A stretch of DNA of 64,000 bases from Sphingobacteriales bacterium (GCA_027483645.1 JAIXUD010000002.1:1-64000), one strand, 5' to 3'; shown: positions 42,077-52,896, counted from the stretch's first letter. Notes: generated by a model from the sequence alone, not told the origin. Numbers and translations: made by a program.

Positions 42077-43858
42077 TTACTTGAGCCCTGCCATGCTCTC
42101 GTGCACGTTTACCACGTTGGCTACTATGCGCTCGGCACGCACCACAAAATCGAGGTACACCACGCCCACTTTGCTGGTGTATACGTTGCGCTCAAGGCGG
42201 TCGTAGTGGTTTTTTATCAGCTTTTTGCGCAGGGCCTTGGTTTCGTTTTCTAGTTGGTATATTTCTTTCAGCACAATCTCGTCCTTATCCAGTTCCATAT
42301 TTTTACGCATCAGCTTTATACCGCTGTATACCAAGTCCATCAGCTCTTTCAGTTCTTGCATGTTTTCCTCGGGCAGCTTAATGTTCTGCTTGGTCATGCG
42401 CTGGTAGTTCTTGGTCATTACATAAAAAATGTCGGCAATGCGCTCCAGGTAATTGGCCATGGTCAAAAACTCCCGTACGCGCTCCGAGGCCTTGTGGCTA
42501 AGGTCCGACTCTGATACTTTGGTAAGGTAGTTGCCCAGCTCCACTTCAATATCGTCGGTAATCTCTTCGCGCTTCCTAATTTTATCAATGATGGATTGCG
42601 TGTCTTTAGGGCGCTCAAATAGCAGTGCGGCAAGGCCAAAGCACATTTTATCGATAATCTTCCCAAAAATCTGTAGCTCTTTTTTGGCTTCCGTGAGCGA
42701 TAATTCAGGCGTTGACATAAGCCCAGCACTTATGTAGCGAAGCCTAAACTCCTCATCTTCTTGCCCTTTGCTGGGGCGTATTTTAATAACCAGACGCTCC
42801 AACAACGGTAGAAACCATACCAGTATTAATACATTAAGGATGTGGAATGAAGAGTGGAACAACGCCAAGGCAAGCTCTTTGGTAAACCCAATGGTATAGG
42901 CTAGCGACTCAATAAACGGCACAAGCTGCTTATAAAAAGGCAGCAGCAACAACACCCCAATTACATTGAAGAGTGTATGAAACCGAGCAGCACGCTTGGC
43001 GTGCACATTGCCCTTTAGCGCGGCAATATTGGCCGTAATGGTAGTGCCTATGTTGCCACCCAATACCATAGCCGCCGCTAGGGTAAACTCCACAAAACCT
43101 AAGCTGAGCAACACTAAGGTTACCGCCATGGTGGCACTGGAAGATTGTATGATAATGGTGAAAAGGCTGCCGATTAATATAAAGAGCAATACCGACCAAA
43201 AGCCTTTGTGCAAATATGGATCGACGAAGGTGTTTACAGACGGATTGGAAAGAATGTGGGGGATGGTATCCATTAAATAATCCATCCCAATGAGCAACAG
43301 CCCGAAGCCCAATATAAACTCGGCCAATTGTTTAAACTTATCGCTAGCCACAAACAACAAAGGAACGGCCAGGCCAATCAATACCAACGACAAATCGACT
43401 GAGAGAAACAGAAAACCCAAGTAGGCAATAATCCATGTAGTAACGGTAGTGCCTATGTTGGCACCCATAATCACTGTCATCGACTCTGATAGCGTTAGCA
43501 AACCCGTATTTACAAAGCTCACTACCATAACCGTAGTGGCTGAGGACGATTGTATGAAACCAGTAACCACCGCACCCCTATAAATACCTGATAGCCTGGT
43601 AGGTGCCATGTTTTTCAATAAGCCACGGAGTTGGTCGCCCGCGAGCTTTTGTAGGCCTTCGCTCATAATTTTCATACCGAAAATGAACAAACCGATGGCG
43701 CCTAGAAAAGTAAAAATGCTCCAAATATTAAAGGGCTCACCACCAGTTAGGTTTAAGGCAGAGCTCGTTTGGGCGGCTAATGGCAAAGCAGCTATAAGCA
43801 GCATGATTGTAAGCGAAAAGATATGTCTTTGCGGGAATCCCATATCCAAGAATGGCAA
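42077..43858 (-). CDS. Na/Pi cotransporter family protein with PhoU-like domain
   Basis: 593-aa inner-membrane protein. Two inverted halves each carry the QSSSAT motif of sodium-phosphate symporters (residues 103-108 and 238-243), with GANIGTT after the first and GGNIGTT after the second. A cytoplasmic PhoU-like helical domain follows (about 400-580). Eight or more transmembrane helices are expected. The N-terminus is extended by a signal-like segment (IMLLIAALPLAAQ) before the first Na/Pi helix. Either M1 or M6 could start. It likely imports phosphate or a related anion with sodium. Confidence 0.9.
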   Translation of the reverse strand: MPFLDMGFPQRHIFSLTIMLLIAALPLAAQTSSALNLTGGEPFNIWSIFTFLGAIGLFIFGMKIMSEGLQKLAGDQLRGLLKNMAPTRLSGIYRGAVVTGFIQSSSATTVMVVSFVNTGLLTLSESMTVIMGANIGTTVTTWIIAYLGFLFLSVDLSLVLIGLAVPLLFVASDKFKQLAEFILGFGLLLIGMDYLMDTIPHILSNPSVNTFVDPYLHKGFWSVLLFILIGSLFTIIIQSSSATMAVTLVLLSLGFVEFTLAAAMVLGGNIGTTITANIAALKGNVHAKRAARFHTLFNVIGVLLLLPFYKQLVPFIESLAYTIGFTKELALALFHSSFHILNVLILVWFLPLLERLVIKIRPSKGQEDEEFRLRYISAGLMSTPELSLTEAKKELQIFGKIIDKMCFGLAALLFERPKDTQSIIDKIRKREEITDDIEVELGNYLTKVSESDLSHKASERVREFLTMANYLERIADIFYVMTKNYQRMTKQNIKLPEENMQELKELMDLVYSGIKLMRKNMELDKDEIVLKEIYQLENETKALRKKLIKNHYDRLERNVYTSKVGVVYLDFVVRAERIVANVVNVHESMAGLK

Positions 43859-43923
43859 GGCTGATGTTAAGAAAACGTTAAGTAAAGTTACTTTAAGTAA
43901 TGTTAAGGCCTGCTATCTTAATA

Positions 43924-46338
43924 TCAACTATTTGTTAATAATGACTGTGCGGTAGGCGGTATAGTGGCGGTGGCGGCGGTAGGTAGCAGCTCCAGCAAGT
44001 GCAGTTGGCGCGCTATTACATCGTCCAGTTTCCAGAGCATGGGGTGGTACTTGCCTTCTAACCACATGGGTAGCTGGTCGTTGTAATGCGGACTTAGGAT
44101 ATTGGCCGATTGGCCAGGCGGCATAATGCAGGCACTCTCGTTCCACTTGGTTGGCTCCAATATTTGCCTAAAGGATGGAGCGATAACGTTGTGCCCGCGA
44201 GGGTCGCTGGCTAGTACCGCGGTTTGGTATAAGGTATCGGTATTGCCCGGTAGGCTAAACTCTGGTTGGTTGAAAATCTTATCCAGCGGTCTTTTCTGCG
44301 CCAGCGTGTGGTGAAACTCAGCCTTATGCAATCTACCCCATTGCCATCCGCTCATTTCAGGGCCCAGCTTTTCGCTTAGGTATTGGTAGGCATCGCCCAG
44401 CGCTTTGTTCAATACATCTTCTTTGCCGCCCGCGGCTTTTATCCAGAGGCTTTCGTGGTTATCGAGCATTCGCAGCAACATACTAGTATCGTGCCCGTAA
44501 AACTCCCCTTGCGGCATCAGGTTGGGGTTGAAGGTGGCCCCTCGGAGGCCAGCCATCAGCTCCTCGCCGAGCTTGCCTTGCAGCAATCGGTTAAAGAGGT
44601 AGTATTTAGTGGTTTCGTATATGCTGCCCGGTATGCTTTCGGTGGTGAGCATGCCATCCCAGTTTAGCATGGCCTGTTTCATGGCCTCAAGGCGCAAATC
44701 ATCGAGCCTCAAGCCCCTTAAATGAGTGGCGAAAATTGGCCCCGGCGTGCAATACACGTCGTTTTGCCAAGCCTTCATATCCTCAAAAGAGAATTTTTCT
44801 TTATTGGCCGCCAGCTTGTCGAATCGGTTGGCTCGGTAGCCATTCATCCAAGCGTTGCCCAGATTGTATTTATAGTCTTTGGAGATTATTTTGTGATTGC
44901 AAGTTACAATGTAGCCTTTAGCTGGGTTGTAGGAATATGGCATTTCCTCAAAGGGCACTGTGCCAGTCCATTCGTACTCCCCTGTCCAGCCAGGTGATGG
45001 CGTGCTGCCGTCGCCATTTTTGCGTATCGGCACTTCGCCTGTTACGTAATAGCCAATGTTGCCTTTGTTATCGGCATACGGTACATTGAGCGCTGGCGAA
45101 GTTATTTTCTTCATCGCCCCTACAAACTCGTTCCAGCCGGTGGCTTTGTTCAGCAAGTACCAGCCCTCCATCATGTTGGATGGGCCGAGCGCTTTGGAAG
45201 CCAGCGTGAGCTTAAAGTCTCCAGTTGGCATCACTCCCGAAATTACGGGGCCGTGGTGCGTAATCACTACCTTCTCCAAGTGGCTTTCCTCGCCCTTTAT
45301 ATTGATGGATTCGGCAATGATAGTAGCTTCGCGAGTTTCGCCCTTAAACTCATAGTGGGTAAGGCTTCCGTCGGTAAACTTCTCAATAAAAATATCCTGT
45401 ATATCGGTAAAGGCGAGGGTCATGCCCCAGCCCAGGTTTTCGTTGTGGCCGATCATTACGAGCGGTACACCAGGTATGGACACCCCAGTGGCATGCAGTT
45501 CAGGGCAATTGATGTGGTTTTCGTACCATATGGCGGGCTGCAATAGCGGCAAGTGCGGGTCGTTGCACAACATGGGCCGGCCCGTGCGACTGCGCGAGGC
45601 GGATACCGCCCAGGCATTGCTACCCCCCAAGGCTTGCAAAAACGGACCTTTAAAAGCCTCCAGCAAACCATTTTCCATAATCAGGTTCGATTCCGCGCCC
45701 AAGTCAAGTGTGGAAGGGTTGGACTCTGGGTAATGTATCTCCAGTTCGCGGGCCATCTCTTCACCCACCTTCTCGATGATTTTTCCCCTTATCAGCTCGC
45801 CGTACCAGGCATAACTCATCTGCCAAGAAAGCAACCTGCCAAAGGCGATGCTGTCCACTGGCTCCCAAGGGCTCGGCGTTAGTTTCAATAGCCCAAACTC
45901 CGGGGGTAATTTCTGTAGATTGGCCTGTATGTAGGCATTTACGCCATTGGCATAGTGTTGTAGCGCGGTGGCTAGCTCTTCGGGCATGGCGGCCAGATCA
46001 TCAGCAGCCAATCGCCCAAAACCCAATATGCGGCTGGCGCGGTCGGTATCCAAGGTAGAGCGGCCAACAACCTCGCTTAGTTGACCGCGGGCTATGCGGC
46101 GGTTTATCTCCATTTGCCACAAGCGGTCTTGCGCATGCGCATAGCCTTGGGCAAAGGCCATATCATTAAGGTTGGCCGCGTAGATGTGCGGCACTCCCCA
46201 TTGGTCTCTATAGATTTTTACTGGTTCGGTTATCCCATCCAAGTTCAGCACGCCATCCAATTGGGGCAAGCTCTTCCGCGATTTCTTGCGAACGATGGGC
46301 TTTAAAAATAGTAAGGTGAGCTTCTCTAATAAACTCAT
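43924..46338 (-). CDS. Penicillin acylase family (S45) N-terminal-nucleophile hydrolase
   Basis: 804-aa Ntn hydrolase precursor. Residues about 25-238 form the alpha chain with a spacer, then the autoprocessing site LGG|SNAWAVS with S240 as the new N-terminal nucleophile. The beta chain includes ATGVSIPGVPLVMIGHNENLGWGMT and NDPHLP. The family cleaves amides such as penicillin side chains or acyl-homoserine lactones. The real substrate is unknown. The N-terminus has only a weak hydrophobic stretch and a basic cluster, not a clear signal peptide, unlike many periplasmic members. A TATATTTG element (46356-46363, minus strand) lies 17 bases upstream of the ATG. Confidence 0.92.
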   Translation of the reverse strand: MSLLEKLTLLFLKPIVRKKSRKSLPQLDGVLNLDGITEPVKIYRDQWGVPHIYAANLNDMAFAQGYAHAQDRLWQMEINRRIARGQLSEVVGRSTLDTDRASRILGFGRLAADDLAAMPEELATALQHYANGVNAYIQANLQKLPPEFGLLKLTPSPWEPVDSIAFGRLLSWQMSYAWYGELIRGKIIEKVGEEMARELEIHYPESNPSTLDLGAESNLIMENGLLEAFKGPFLQALGGSNAWAVSASRSRTGRPMLCNDPHLPLLQPAIWYENHINCPELHATGVSIPGVPLVMIGHNENLGWGMTLAFTDIQDIFIEKFTDGSLTHYEFKGETREATIIAESINIKGEESHLEKVVITHHGPVISGVMPTGDFKLTLASKALGPSNMMEGWYLLNKATGWNEFVGAMKKITSPALNVPYADNKGNIGYYVTGEVPIRKNGDGSTPSPGWTGEYEWTGTVPFEEMPYSYNPAKGYIVTCNHKIISKDYKYNLGNAWMNGYRANRFDKLAANKEKFSFEDMKAWQNDVYCTPGPIFATHLRGLRLDDLRLEAMKQAMLNWDGMLTTESIPGSIYETTKYYLFNRLLQGKLGEELMAGLRGATFNPNLMPQGEFYGHDTSMLLRMLDNHESLWIKAAGGKEDVLNKALGDAYQYLSEKLGPEMSGWQWGRLHKAEFHHTLAQKRPLDKIFNQPEFSLPGNTDTLYQTAVLASDPRGHNVIAPSFRQILEPTKWNESACIMPPGQSANILSPHYNDQLPMWLEGKYHPMLWKLDDVIARQLHLLELLPTAATATIPPTAQSLLTNS

Positions 46339-46677
46339 AGGCGGGTGTAGTTATCCAAATATATGCCTTTGCAACAAAAGCGACCGCATAAACGGGCTTT
46401 TTTGGCTAAATACCCTTAGTTTTTACATTGGAAATGTTTTGGCACGGCACTGGTTTGCCCAACTTCAATATAGTTTGGGTAGGCTTGCACAACACAACTT
46501 ACCTCGTTGCTGTGCGCCATTACGTTCTCCATAAATCAAATATTGCCTATGCTTATGAGCTGTTTTTGAGTGTTTTGCAATTAGGGCAAGCTAAAGATTG
46601 GTGAGCTGGCTTTGTTATTTGCGCTCCCATTAATGGGGTAAATAATCACAGTAACCAACTTTGACGTGAAATAAATT

Positions 46678-46711
46678 TTGTGCTGTTATCTTAATGTTAA
46701 TTGTATTTTTC
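46678..46711 (+). promoter_or_regulatory. Candidate promoter for the adhesin gene
   Basis: TTG at 46678-46680 (in TTTTG), 23 bases, then TATTTTTC (46704-46711), one mismatch from TAnnTTTG, 34 bases before the ATG. The rest of the 407-base gap (46339-46745) holds only the minus-strand TATATTTG element at 46356-46363 and nothing else recognisable. Confidence 0.4.
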
Positions 46712-46745
46712 CTATTTTAGTTAGGCATTTTGCCCAAATGTATAT

Positions 46746-49700
46746 ATGATTCGCCTGGGATTCCGACAGTTGCAAGGGAAACGAAACCAGTTAATACGCA
46801 CTAAAACTTCTTTTCAGGTGAAAAATTCGCGCATTATCCTTTTAGTTCTTGGCTTGTTACTTTGGGGCAATACATACGCTCAACTGAACGTAACGGCCAA
46901 CAACAATGCCAATGCTTTGCTGAGCTCCATCATCGGACAGGGGGTTACTGTAAGTAATGTCACACTCAATTGCCCCAATGGTGCATCTGGCACCTTTACT
47001 ACCGGCGCCAGTGGCAGCAATCTCGGTTTATCATCAGGTATGATGCTTACCACCGGCCTTGCTTCAAATGCAGCTGGGCCTAATAACATAAGATGGGTAA
47101 ATTTTAATAGCGGCGTCACTTTGTCAGACCCAGACATAACAGCCCTTGAGCCATTGGCAATATACGACCCATGTATATTGGAGTTTGACATTATACCTAC
47201 TTGCGGTACGCTGAGTATCAACTACGTTTTTGGCTCTGATGAATACATGTTTTTTGTGAATGCCGGGTTTAACGATGCTTTTGGCTTTTTTATCACTGGT
47301 CCCAACCCAGGTGGTGGTAACTATACAGGATTAAACATTGCCCGAACTGCTGGTACCAACATCCCGGTTACTATTGACAATATCAATCTATTCACTAACA
47401 GCATTTACTATGTTGATAATGATGACGGCACCTGCCCGGGCTTTCCGCCTTTCATCCCTTACCCAGTTACTTGTACCAACCCTAGATATATACAGTACAA
47501 CGGGTTTACTATCCCACTTACTGCATCGGTAGCAGTGGTGCCGTGCTCTACTTACCGCATGAAATTGGCAATTGCTGATGCCGGCGATGGAGATCTTGAC
47601 TCTGGTGTGTTTTTTGCTGCAAGTGGTGTAAATGGTGGTGGCTTATTCTGCCAGGGGGCTACCAACTTGAGCCTAACCTTTACTACAAACCTTACCTGCA
47701 CTGCCCCTAATAGTGGCACAGCCACCATAAACCCAACAGGTGGCAACCCGCCATACAGCTATATCTGGAGTAATGGGCAAACCACTCAAACCGCAACCGG
47801 CCTTAGCGCAGGCACCTATGACGTAACCGTATCTGATAATGCCTGTTCACAAGCGAATACTAACTTTAGCATCGTGCTGGTTACTACTGGCCCTACCCTT
47901 ACCTTTACCCAAACCAACATACCTTGTACTGGTGGCACTACCGGCGCGGCCACGGTGAATATTACTGGCGGCACCCCGCCGCTTACCATTGCCTGGTCTA
48001 ACGGTGTAACCACTGCCAACAACCCGAACCTTACCGCAGGTACCTACGGGGTAACTGTAACTGATGGTATCGGTTGCCTGGGCATAGGGTCAGTAACCAT
48101 AACACAAGCAGGCAACTTATCCGCTACGGCTACTGCTACCGCATCGGCATGTAGCCCCGCTATAACTGGCACCGTAAACGTAACCGCCGCTGGTGGCACC
48201 CCACCATATACTTACGCGTGGAGCAATGGCCCTACCACACAGAGCCAAGCTGGCCTTGCAGCTGGCACCTATAGCGTAACCGTAAGGGATAATGTGAGCT
48301 GTACCATCATTGCCAGTACTACCGTAACTGCCCCCACTACCTTTACGCTTGCATTTGCCTCTACCCCTGGTAATTGCACGGGCCCCAATACCTCGTCAAT
48401 CAACCTCACCACTTCCGGCGGATTGGTACCCTTTACCTACGCTTGGAGCAATGGAGCGGCCACAGAAGACCTTAACAACGTGGCAGCCGGAAACTACACC
48501 GTAACCGTAACCGATGCCAACGGCTGCCAGGTAATTGGCGCTGCAGCGACCACGGTACCAACCCCTGCTGTGGCTACTGCAGCCGCTACGCCGGTTAACT
48601 GCTTTGGCGCTGCTAATGGCACTGCTACCGCCACCCCAACTGCGGGGGGTGCGCCATACACTTACGTATGGAGTAATGCTGGTAACACTAGCCAGATTAC
48701 CGGCCTTACAGCCGGTACTTATACCGTAACCGTAACTGGTGCAGGCGGCTGTAGCGCGGTAGCAAGCGCTACAGTAACAGGCCCAGCTGCTGCATTAACG
48801 GAGAGTGTAATTGGTACTAACCCAACCTGTCCGCAGCTAAACAATGGTACGGTAAACTCAAACCCAGCGGGCGGAACCCCACCATATACCTATGCTTGGA
48901 GCAACGGCCCCGCTACTACCCAAAACCAAACCGGCCTAGTGGGTGGTACTTATACTGTGACTGTTACCGATGGTGCGGGTTGCACGGTCACGGCCAGCAC
49001 CGTTTTGGTTGCGCCAAATACGTTTACACTAGCCTTGGGCAGCACAAACGGCAACTGTACGCAGCCCAACTCGGCGGCAATTAACTTAACGGTGAATGGC
49101 GGTTTGGCTCCGTTTGTATTTGCTTGGAGCAATGGTGCAAGTACCGAAGACATTACTAACCTAATTGCTGGTACCTACACCGTAACCGTTACCGATGCCA
49201 ACAATTGTGTAGTAATTGGCGCGGCCACACTTACCGTACCCACGGCTACTACAGCTACGGCCACAAGCACCCCTGCAAGCTGCTTTGGTGCCAATGATGG
49301 CACTGCCACAGTAACCCCAACTGCCGGCGGGCCGCCGTATACGTACCTTTGGAGCAACGCTGCCACCACCAATACCATTACTGCTGTCGCTGGTACATAC
49401 ACCGTGACCGTAACAGGTGCCAGTGGCTGTACCGTAGCGGTAAGCACCACGATAACCCAACCAACCGCACTCACGGTAACCACCTCATCAACCAACCCTA
49501 CTTGCCCTAGCCTAAACGACGGCGATGCCACCGCTAACCCAGCAGGTGGCACCCCGCCATACGCCTATTTATGGTCGAATGGGGATATTACCGCTAGTAC
49601 CACAGGATTGGTTGCGGGAGGATACAACGTAGTGATAACCGATGCCAATGGCTGTACCGCTACCGTTTCGGTTGCTTTGGCCAACCCACCTGCCGTAAAC

Positions 49701-51728
49701 GTAGCCGTAACGGTTACCCCGGAACAGTGTAACACCCCTAACTCTGGCTCGGCAACTGCTGTTGTTAACGGGGGTACCGCGCCATTTGGTGGAGTATGGA
49801 GCAATGGCTTCAACGGGATCAACCCTACCAACCTTGCCCCTGGCCCTTATAGCGTAACCATTACCGATGGTAACAATTGCACGGCTAGCGCCAGCGGAAC
49901 GGTAATTGCATCTACCTTGCCAACGGTAACCTTAGTGCCTACTAACCCCGGTTGTAATGGCGCCAGCACCGGTAGCCTAAATGCTACAGGCAGTTTTGCC
50001 ACTTTCACTTGGAGCAATGGCGCAGTTACCAACCCAGCCATTGGTTTGGTGGCAGGCAGCTATGATGTTACAGTAGTGGATGCTAACGGCTGCACTGCTA
50101 GCGCCAGTGCTACCTTAACCGACCCTACCGCACTTACTCTAAGCCTTACCCCTACCCAACTAGACTGCAACATCCCTAATACAGGTGCTGTAGTGGCTGC
50201 CGGGAATGGTGGTACAGCGTCGTTGACTTATTTGTGGTCAAACAACGCTACTACTGCATCTATTAGTAGCTTGGCACCAGGCACTTATTCCGTTACCGTT
50301 ACCGATGGCAATGGCTGTACCATTAGCGATGCCGCTACTCTAGCCACGCCCAACAGACCTACATTAGCCCTGAACGTAACCCCAGTAGATTGCTCAGGCC
50401 CTAATAGCGCAGCGGTAGATGCGGTAGTAACCGGCGGCACCATGCCGATTGGTTATGCTTGGAGCAACAGCGCCACCACCCCAGGCATTGCTGGCATTGG
50501 TGCTGGAACGTATACGGTAACCATTACTGATGGGGCGGGCTGTACCGCTGTAGCCTCGGTAAATGTATCTGCGATACCAGTGTTGCCGACAACGGTTGAC
50601 ACTAGCGACCCAACTTGCTTCGGCGCCACAGATGGTAGGATTGATGTTTTTGGGCCGTTTACTAACTTCAATTGGAGCCAGACTGGCCTCAGTATGCCTG
50701 CAACCAACCTTGGCGCGGGTACTTATAGTGTAACGGTAAGTGACAATGGCGGCTGCTCAGCCACCCGCACCTTTGTGCTGGTAGAGCCGAGTGAGCTAAC
50801 CCTAGCCATAGCCCCTACCCTTATTGATTGCAATGACCCCAATTCTGGCGCGCTAGCAGCCAGTGTAAGTGGCGGGGTGCCTGCATATGCCTACCAGTGG
50901 AGCAATGCCGCCAGTATACCAGCGCTTAGCGGCCTTGGTGAAGGCACCTATGGCTGCACTATTACCGATGCCAATGGCTGTACAGTAGCCGCTACTGAAA
51001 CGCTGGCTCCTAACCCAGCCCTTACTGTAAGCCTCGGCCCTGATGTGGTGCTTTGTGGCGGCGAGTCGGTTACGTTTAACTTAGATACCATTACCGCACC
51101 GATGGTTTGGCACGAGGGTAGCACCATTAACAGCTTTACAGCAACCACCGCAGGCACGGTAACTGTTACCGTTGATTACCCGAACGGCTGCCCAGCAACC
51201 GATGAGGTGCAGGTTACAGTTGAAGAAAGTGTAACGTTGTACGAAACTAATGACACCATCATTTGCAATACCCAGAGTGTGGAGTTTGTGGTAGGCCCTA
51301 GGGGCTTTGTATATGAGTGGTCGGATGGTAGCTTGGGCCCCGAGATACTGATTGTTGACTCGGGTACTTACATTGTAACTGCTACGAGCAACTGTAATGT
51401 GGTTACGGATACCATCAACGTAATAGTGGAGCGATGCAACTGCGAAGTATTTTTGCCAAATGCCTTCTCGCCCAATGGGGATGGGGTAAACGATGAGTTT
51501 AAGGCCTATGCCGGTTGCACACGGATACAGGGCTTCCGCCTAGAGGTGTTCGACCGCTGGGGAGCCTTGGTGTTCAGTAGTAATGATTTTAACAAAGGTT
51601 GGAATGGGCTAATGAGTAACCAACTATGTATTGTGGGTGTGTATGTATGGCAGGTATCGTTTGTTGAAGCCATTAATGGCCGCAACTACGAAAAATCCAA
51701 AAAGGGTAGCGTAGTATTGCTTAAGTAA
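46746..51728 (+). CDS. Giant SprB-repeat adhesin with choice-of-anchor L and gliding-associated C-terminal domain
   Basis: 1660-aa exported surface protein. After the signal segment (about 27-46, ending TYAQ) comes a choice-of-anchor-L domain (about 50-305; LEFDIIPTCGTLSINYVFGSDEY, FGFFITGP). Fifteen SprB-type repeats follow (PxYxWSNG...L.AGTYxVTVTDxxGC, about 75-85 aa each, to about residue 1420). The last ~90 residues form the gliding-motility-associated (CHU_C, type B) sorting domain (FLPNAFSPNGDGVNDEF, VFDRWG). Repeats 3-5 and 6-8 are a block duplication with a period of about 680 bases. The annotated ATG gives a 24-residue basic extension before the signal; a GTG at 46818 would give a classical signal peptide. 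Likely a T9SS-exported adhesin. Confidence 0.92.
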   Translation: MIRLGFRQLQGKRNQLIRTKTSFQVKNSRIILLVLGLLLWGNTYAQLNVTANNNANALLSSIIGQGVTVSNVTLNCPNGASGTFTTGASGSNLGLSSGMMLTTGLASNAAGPNNIRWVNFNSGVTLSDPDITALEPLAIYDPCILEFDIIPTCGTLSINYVFGSDEYMFFVNAGFNDAFGFFITGPNPGGGNYTGLNIARTAGTNIPVTIDNINLFTNSIYYVDNDDGTCPGFPPFIPYPVTCTNPRYIQYNGFTIPLTASVAVVPCSTYRMKLAIADAGDGDLDSGVFFAASGVNGGGLFCQGATNLSLTFTTNLTCTAPNSGTATINPTGGNPPYSYIWSNGQTTQTATGLSAGTYDVTVSDNACSQANTNFSIVLVTTGPTLTFTQTNIPCTGGTTGAATVNITGGTPPLTIAWSNGVTTANNPNLTAGTYGVTVTDGIGCLGIGSVTITQAGNLSATATATASACSPAITGTVNVTAAGGTPPYTYAWSNGPTTQSQAGLAAGTYSVTVRDNVSCTIIASTTVTAPTTFTLAFASTPGNCTGPNTSSINLTTSGGLVPFTYAWSNGAATEDLNNVAAGNYTVTVTDANGCQVIGAAATTVPTPAVATAAATPVNCFGAANGTATATPTAGGAPYTYVWSNAGNTSQITGLTAGTYTVTVTGAGGCSAVASATVTGPAAALTESVIGTNPTCPQLNNGTVNSNPAGGTPPYTYAWSNGPATTQNQTGLVGGTYTVTVTDGAGCTVTASTVLVAPNTFTLALGSTNGNCTQPNSAAINLTVNGGLAPFVFAWSNGASTEDITNLIAGTYTVTVTDANNCVVIGAATLTVPTATTATATSTPASCFGANDGTATVTPTAGGPPYTYLWSNAATTNTITAVAGTYTVTVTGASGCTVAVSTTITQPTALTVTTSSTNPTCPSLNDGDATANPAGGTPPYAYLWSNGDITASTTGLVAGGYNVVITDANGCTATVSVALANPPAVNVAVTVTPEQCNTPNSGSATAVVNGGTAPFGGVWSNGFNGINPTNLAPGPYSVTITDGNNCTASASGTVIASTLPTVTLVPTNPGCNGASTGSLNATGSFATFTWSNGAVTNPAIGLVAGSYDVTVVDANGCTASASATLTDPTALTLSLTPTQLDCNIPNTGAVVAAGNGGTASLTYLWSNNATTASISSLAPGTYSVTVTDGNGCTISDAATLATPNRPTLALNVTPVDCSGPNSAAVDAVVTGGTMPIGYAWSNSATTPGIAGIGAGTYTVTITDGAGCTAVASVNVSAIPVLPTTVDTSDPTCFGATDGRIDVFGPFTNFNWSQTGLSMPATNLGAGTYSVTVSDNGGCSATRTFVLVEPSELTLAIAPTLIDCNDPNSGALAASVSGGVPAYAYQWSNAASIPALSGLGEGTYGCTITDANGCTVAATETLAPNPALTVSLGPDVVLCGGESVTFNLDTITAPMVWHEGSTINSFTATTAGTVTVTVDYPNGCPATDEVQVTVEESVTLYETNDTIICNTQSVEFVVGPRGFVYEWSDGSLGPEILIVDSGTYIVTATSNCNVVTDTINVIVERCNCEVFLPNAFSPNGDGVNDEFKAYAGCTRIQGFRLEVFDRWGALVFSSNDFNKGWNGLMSNQLCIVGVYVWQVSFVEAINGRNYEKSKKGSVVLLK

Positions 51729-51736
51729 ATTCCGTT

Positions 51737-52147
51737 ATGGGTATTTTAAAGGAAATAGGGATAATAATGATAGCCATGTTTTTGGCCTACCTATATTCAA
51801 TAAATTATCTAAATTTTTATAGGGAAGATAATTTTACGGTTTTCGCAGTTACAGAGCAGTTTCAGGCTCGGGTAGTTTCATTTTTGGCAATACTTACTAT
51901 TATCCTAACAGGTGAGTATACGAGCAGAAGGGTAAAATCTTTAAAAAATAGGGCTATCTGGATTTATATCATACTATTGTTTCTGTTTTCTACCACAGCT
52001 TATTCCCATCTTTTCAGTAACATCAAACCACTTTTGAATATGGTATTGAAAGTGAGCATATGGGCTACTGTAACGTCCTTATTAATATGGGGCTTCTACA
52101 TTAGGCATAAAATAACCAGTGGTGAAGAAGCGTCAAAAACAGCCTAA
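51737..52147 (+). CDS. Small membrane protein after the adhesin
   Basis: 136-aa protein with four predicted hydrophobic helices and short basic loops (SRRVKSLKNRA). It begins 8 bases after the adhesin stop, so it is probably co-transcribed. Its DNA is visibly more AT-rich than the adhesin and rnhB on either side. No family was recognised. A role in adhesin export or simple hitch-hiking are both possible. Confidence 0.65.
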   Translation: MGILKEIGIIMIAMFLAYLYSINYLNFYREDNFTVFAVTEQFQARVVSFLAILTIILTGEYTSRRVKSLKNRAIWIYIILLFLFSTTAYSHLFSNIKPLLNMVLKVSIWATVTSLLIWGFYIRHKITSGEEASKTA

Positions 52148-52202
52148 CGCTGGGCTCGAGCGCAAGCTAAATTTACCATTCAGCTTTTTGTAACTTTATA
52201 CT

Positions 52203-52820
52203 ATGCGGGCGTATTTTCAAAAGGATTTACTGGAAGCAGGCTGTGACGAGGCCGGACGGGGCTGCTTGGCTGGCCCGGTTGTAGCCGCTGCGGTTATATT
52301 GCCCAAGCGCTTTAAACACCCGCTGCTGAACGACAGCAAACAAATGACCCACGCCAACCGCAGCCTGCTGCGGCCAATTATAGAAGCCAAAGCATTGGCT
52401 TGGGCAGTGGCATTTGTAGAGCCGCGGGAGATTGACGAAATCAACATACTCAATGCCTCCTTCTTGGCGATGCACCGCGCCATCGACCAATTGAAGATAA
52501 TGCCGGAACTGTTGCTGATTGACGGCAATCTTTTCAAAAAATACCGCGAGCTACCCCACGAATGTGTGATACAGGGCGATGGCATCTATGCCTCTATTGC
52601 TGCAGCATCGGTACTGGCCAAAACTTACCGCGACGAGTATATGGAGCAGTTGCACCACCAATACCCGCACTACCAGTGGCAAAAGAACAAGGGCTACCCC
52701 ACCCGCGACCACCGCAATGCCATCATGCTGCACGGCCACTGCATACAACACCGCCAATCGTTCCGCTTGCTGCCGTTGCCCCAGCAGGGGGAGCTGTTTG
52801 TAGGGAATGGTGCGAGGTAG
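52203..52820 (+). CDS. rnhB: Ribonuclease HII
   Basis: 205-aa endonuclease removing RNA from RNA-DNA hybrids and single embedded ribonucleotides. It shows the family start [22 protein letters not shown] (D15 and E16 metal ligands), LNDSKQM, the third acidic residue in LLIDGN, and [13 protein letters not shown]. Length is normal. The start ATG at 52203 agrees with family starts. Confidence 0.96.
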   Translation: MRAYFQKDLLEAGCDEAGRGCLAGPVVAAAVILPKRFKHPLLNDSKQMTHANRSLLRPIIEAKALAWAVAFVEPREIDEINILNASFLAMHRAIDQLKIMPELLLIDGNLFKKYRELPHECVIQGDGIYASIAAASVLAKTYRDEYMEQLHHQYPHYQWQKNKGYPTRDHRNAIMLHGHCIQHRQSFRLLPLPQQGELFVGNGAR

Positions 52821-52896
52821 AATATTAGATTTATATCGATACTATAAGTCTATCAAATTGATAGGCTGTTGCTAGATAAATCCCTACTTTTGTTAC

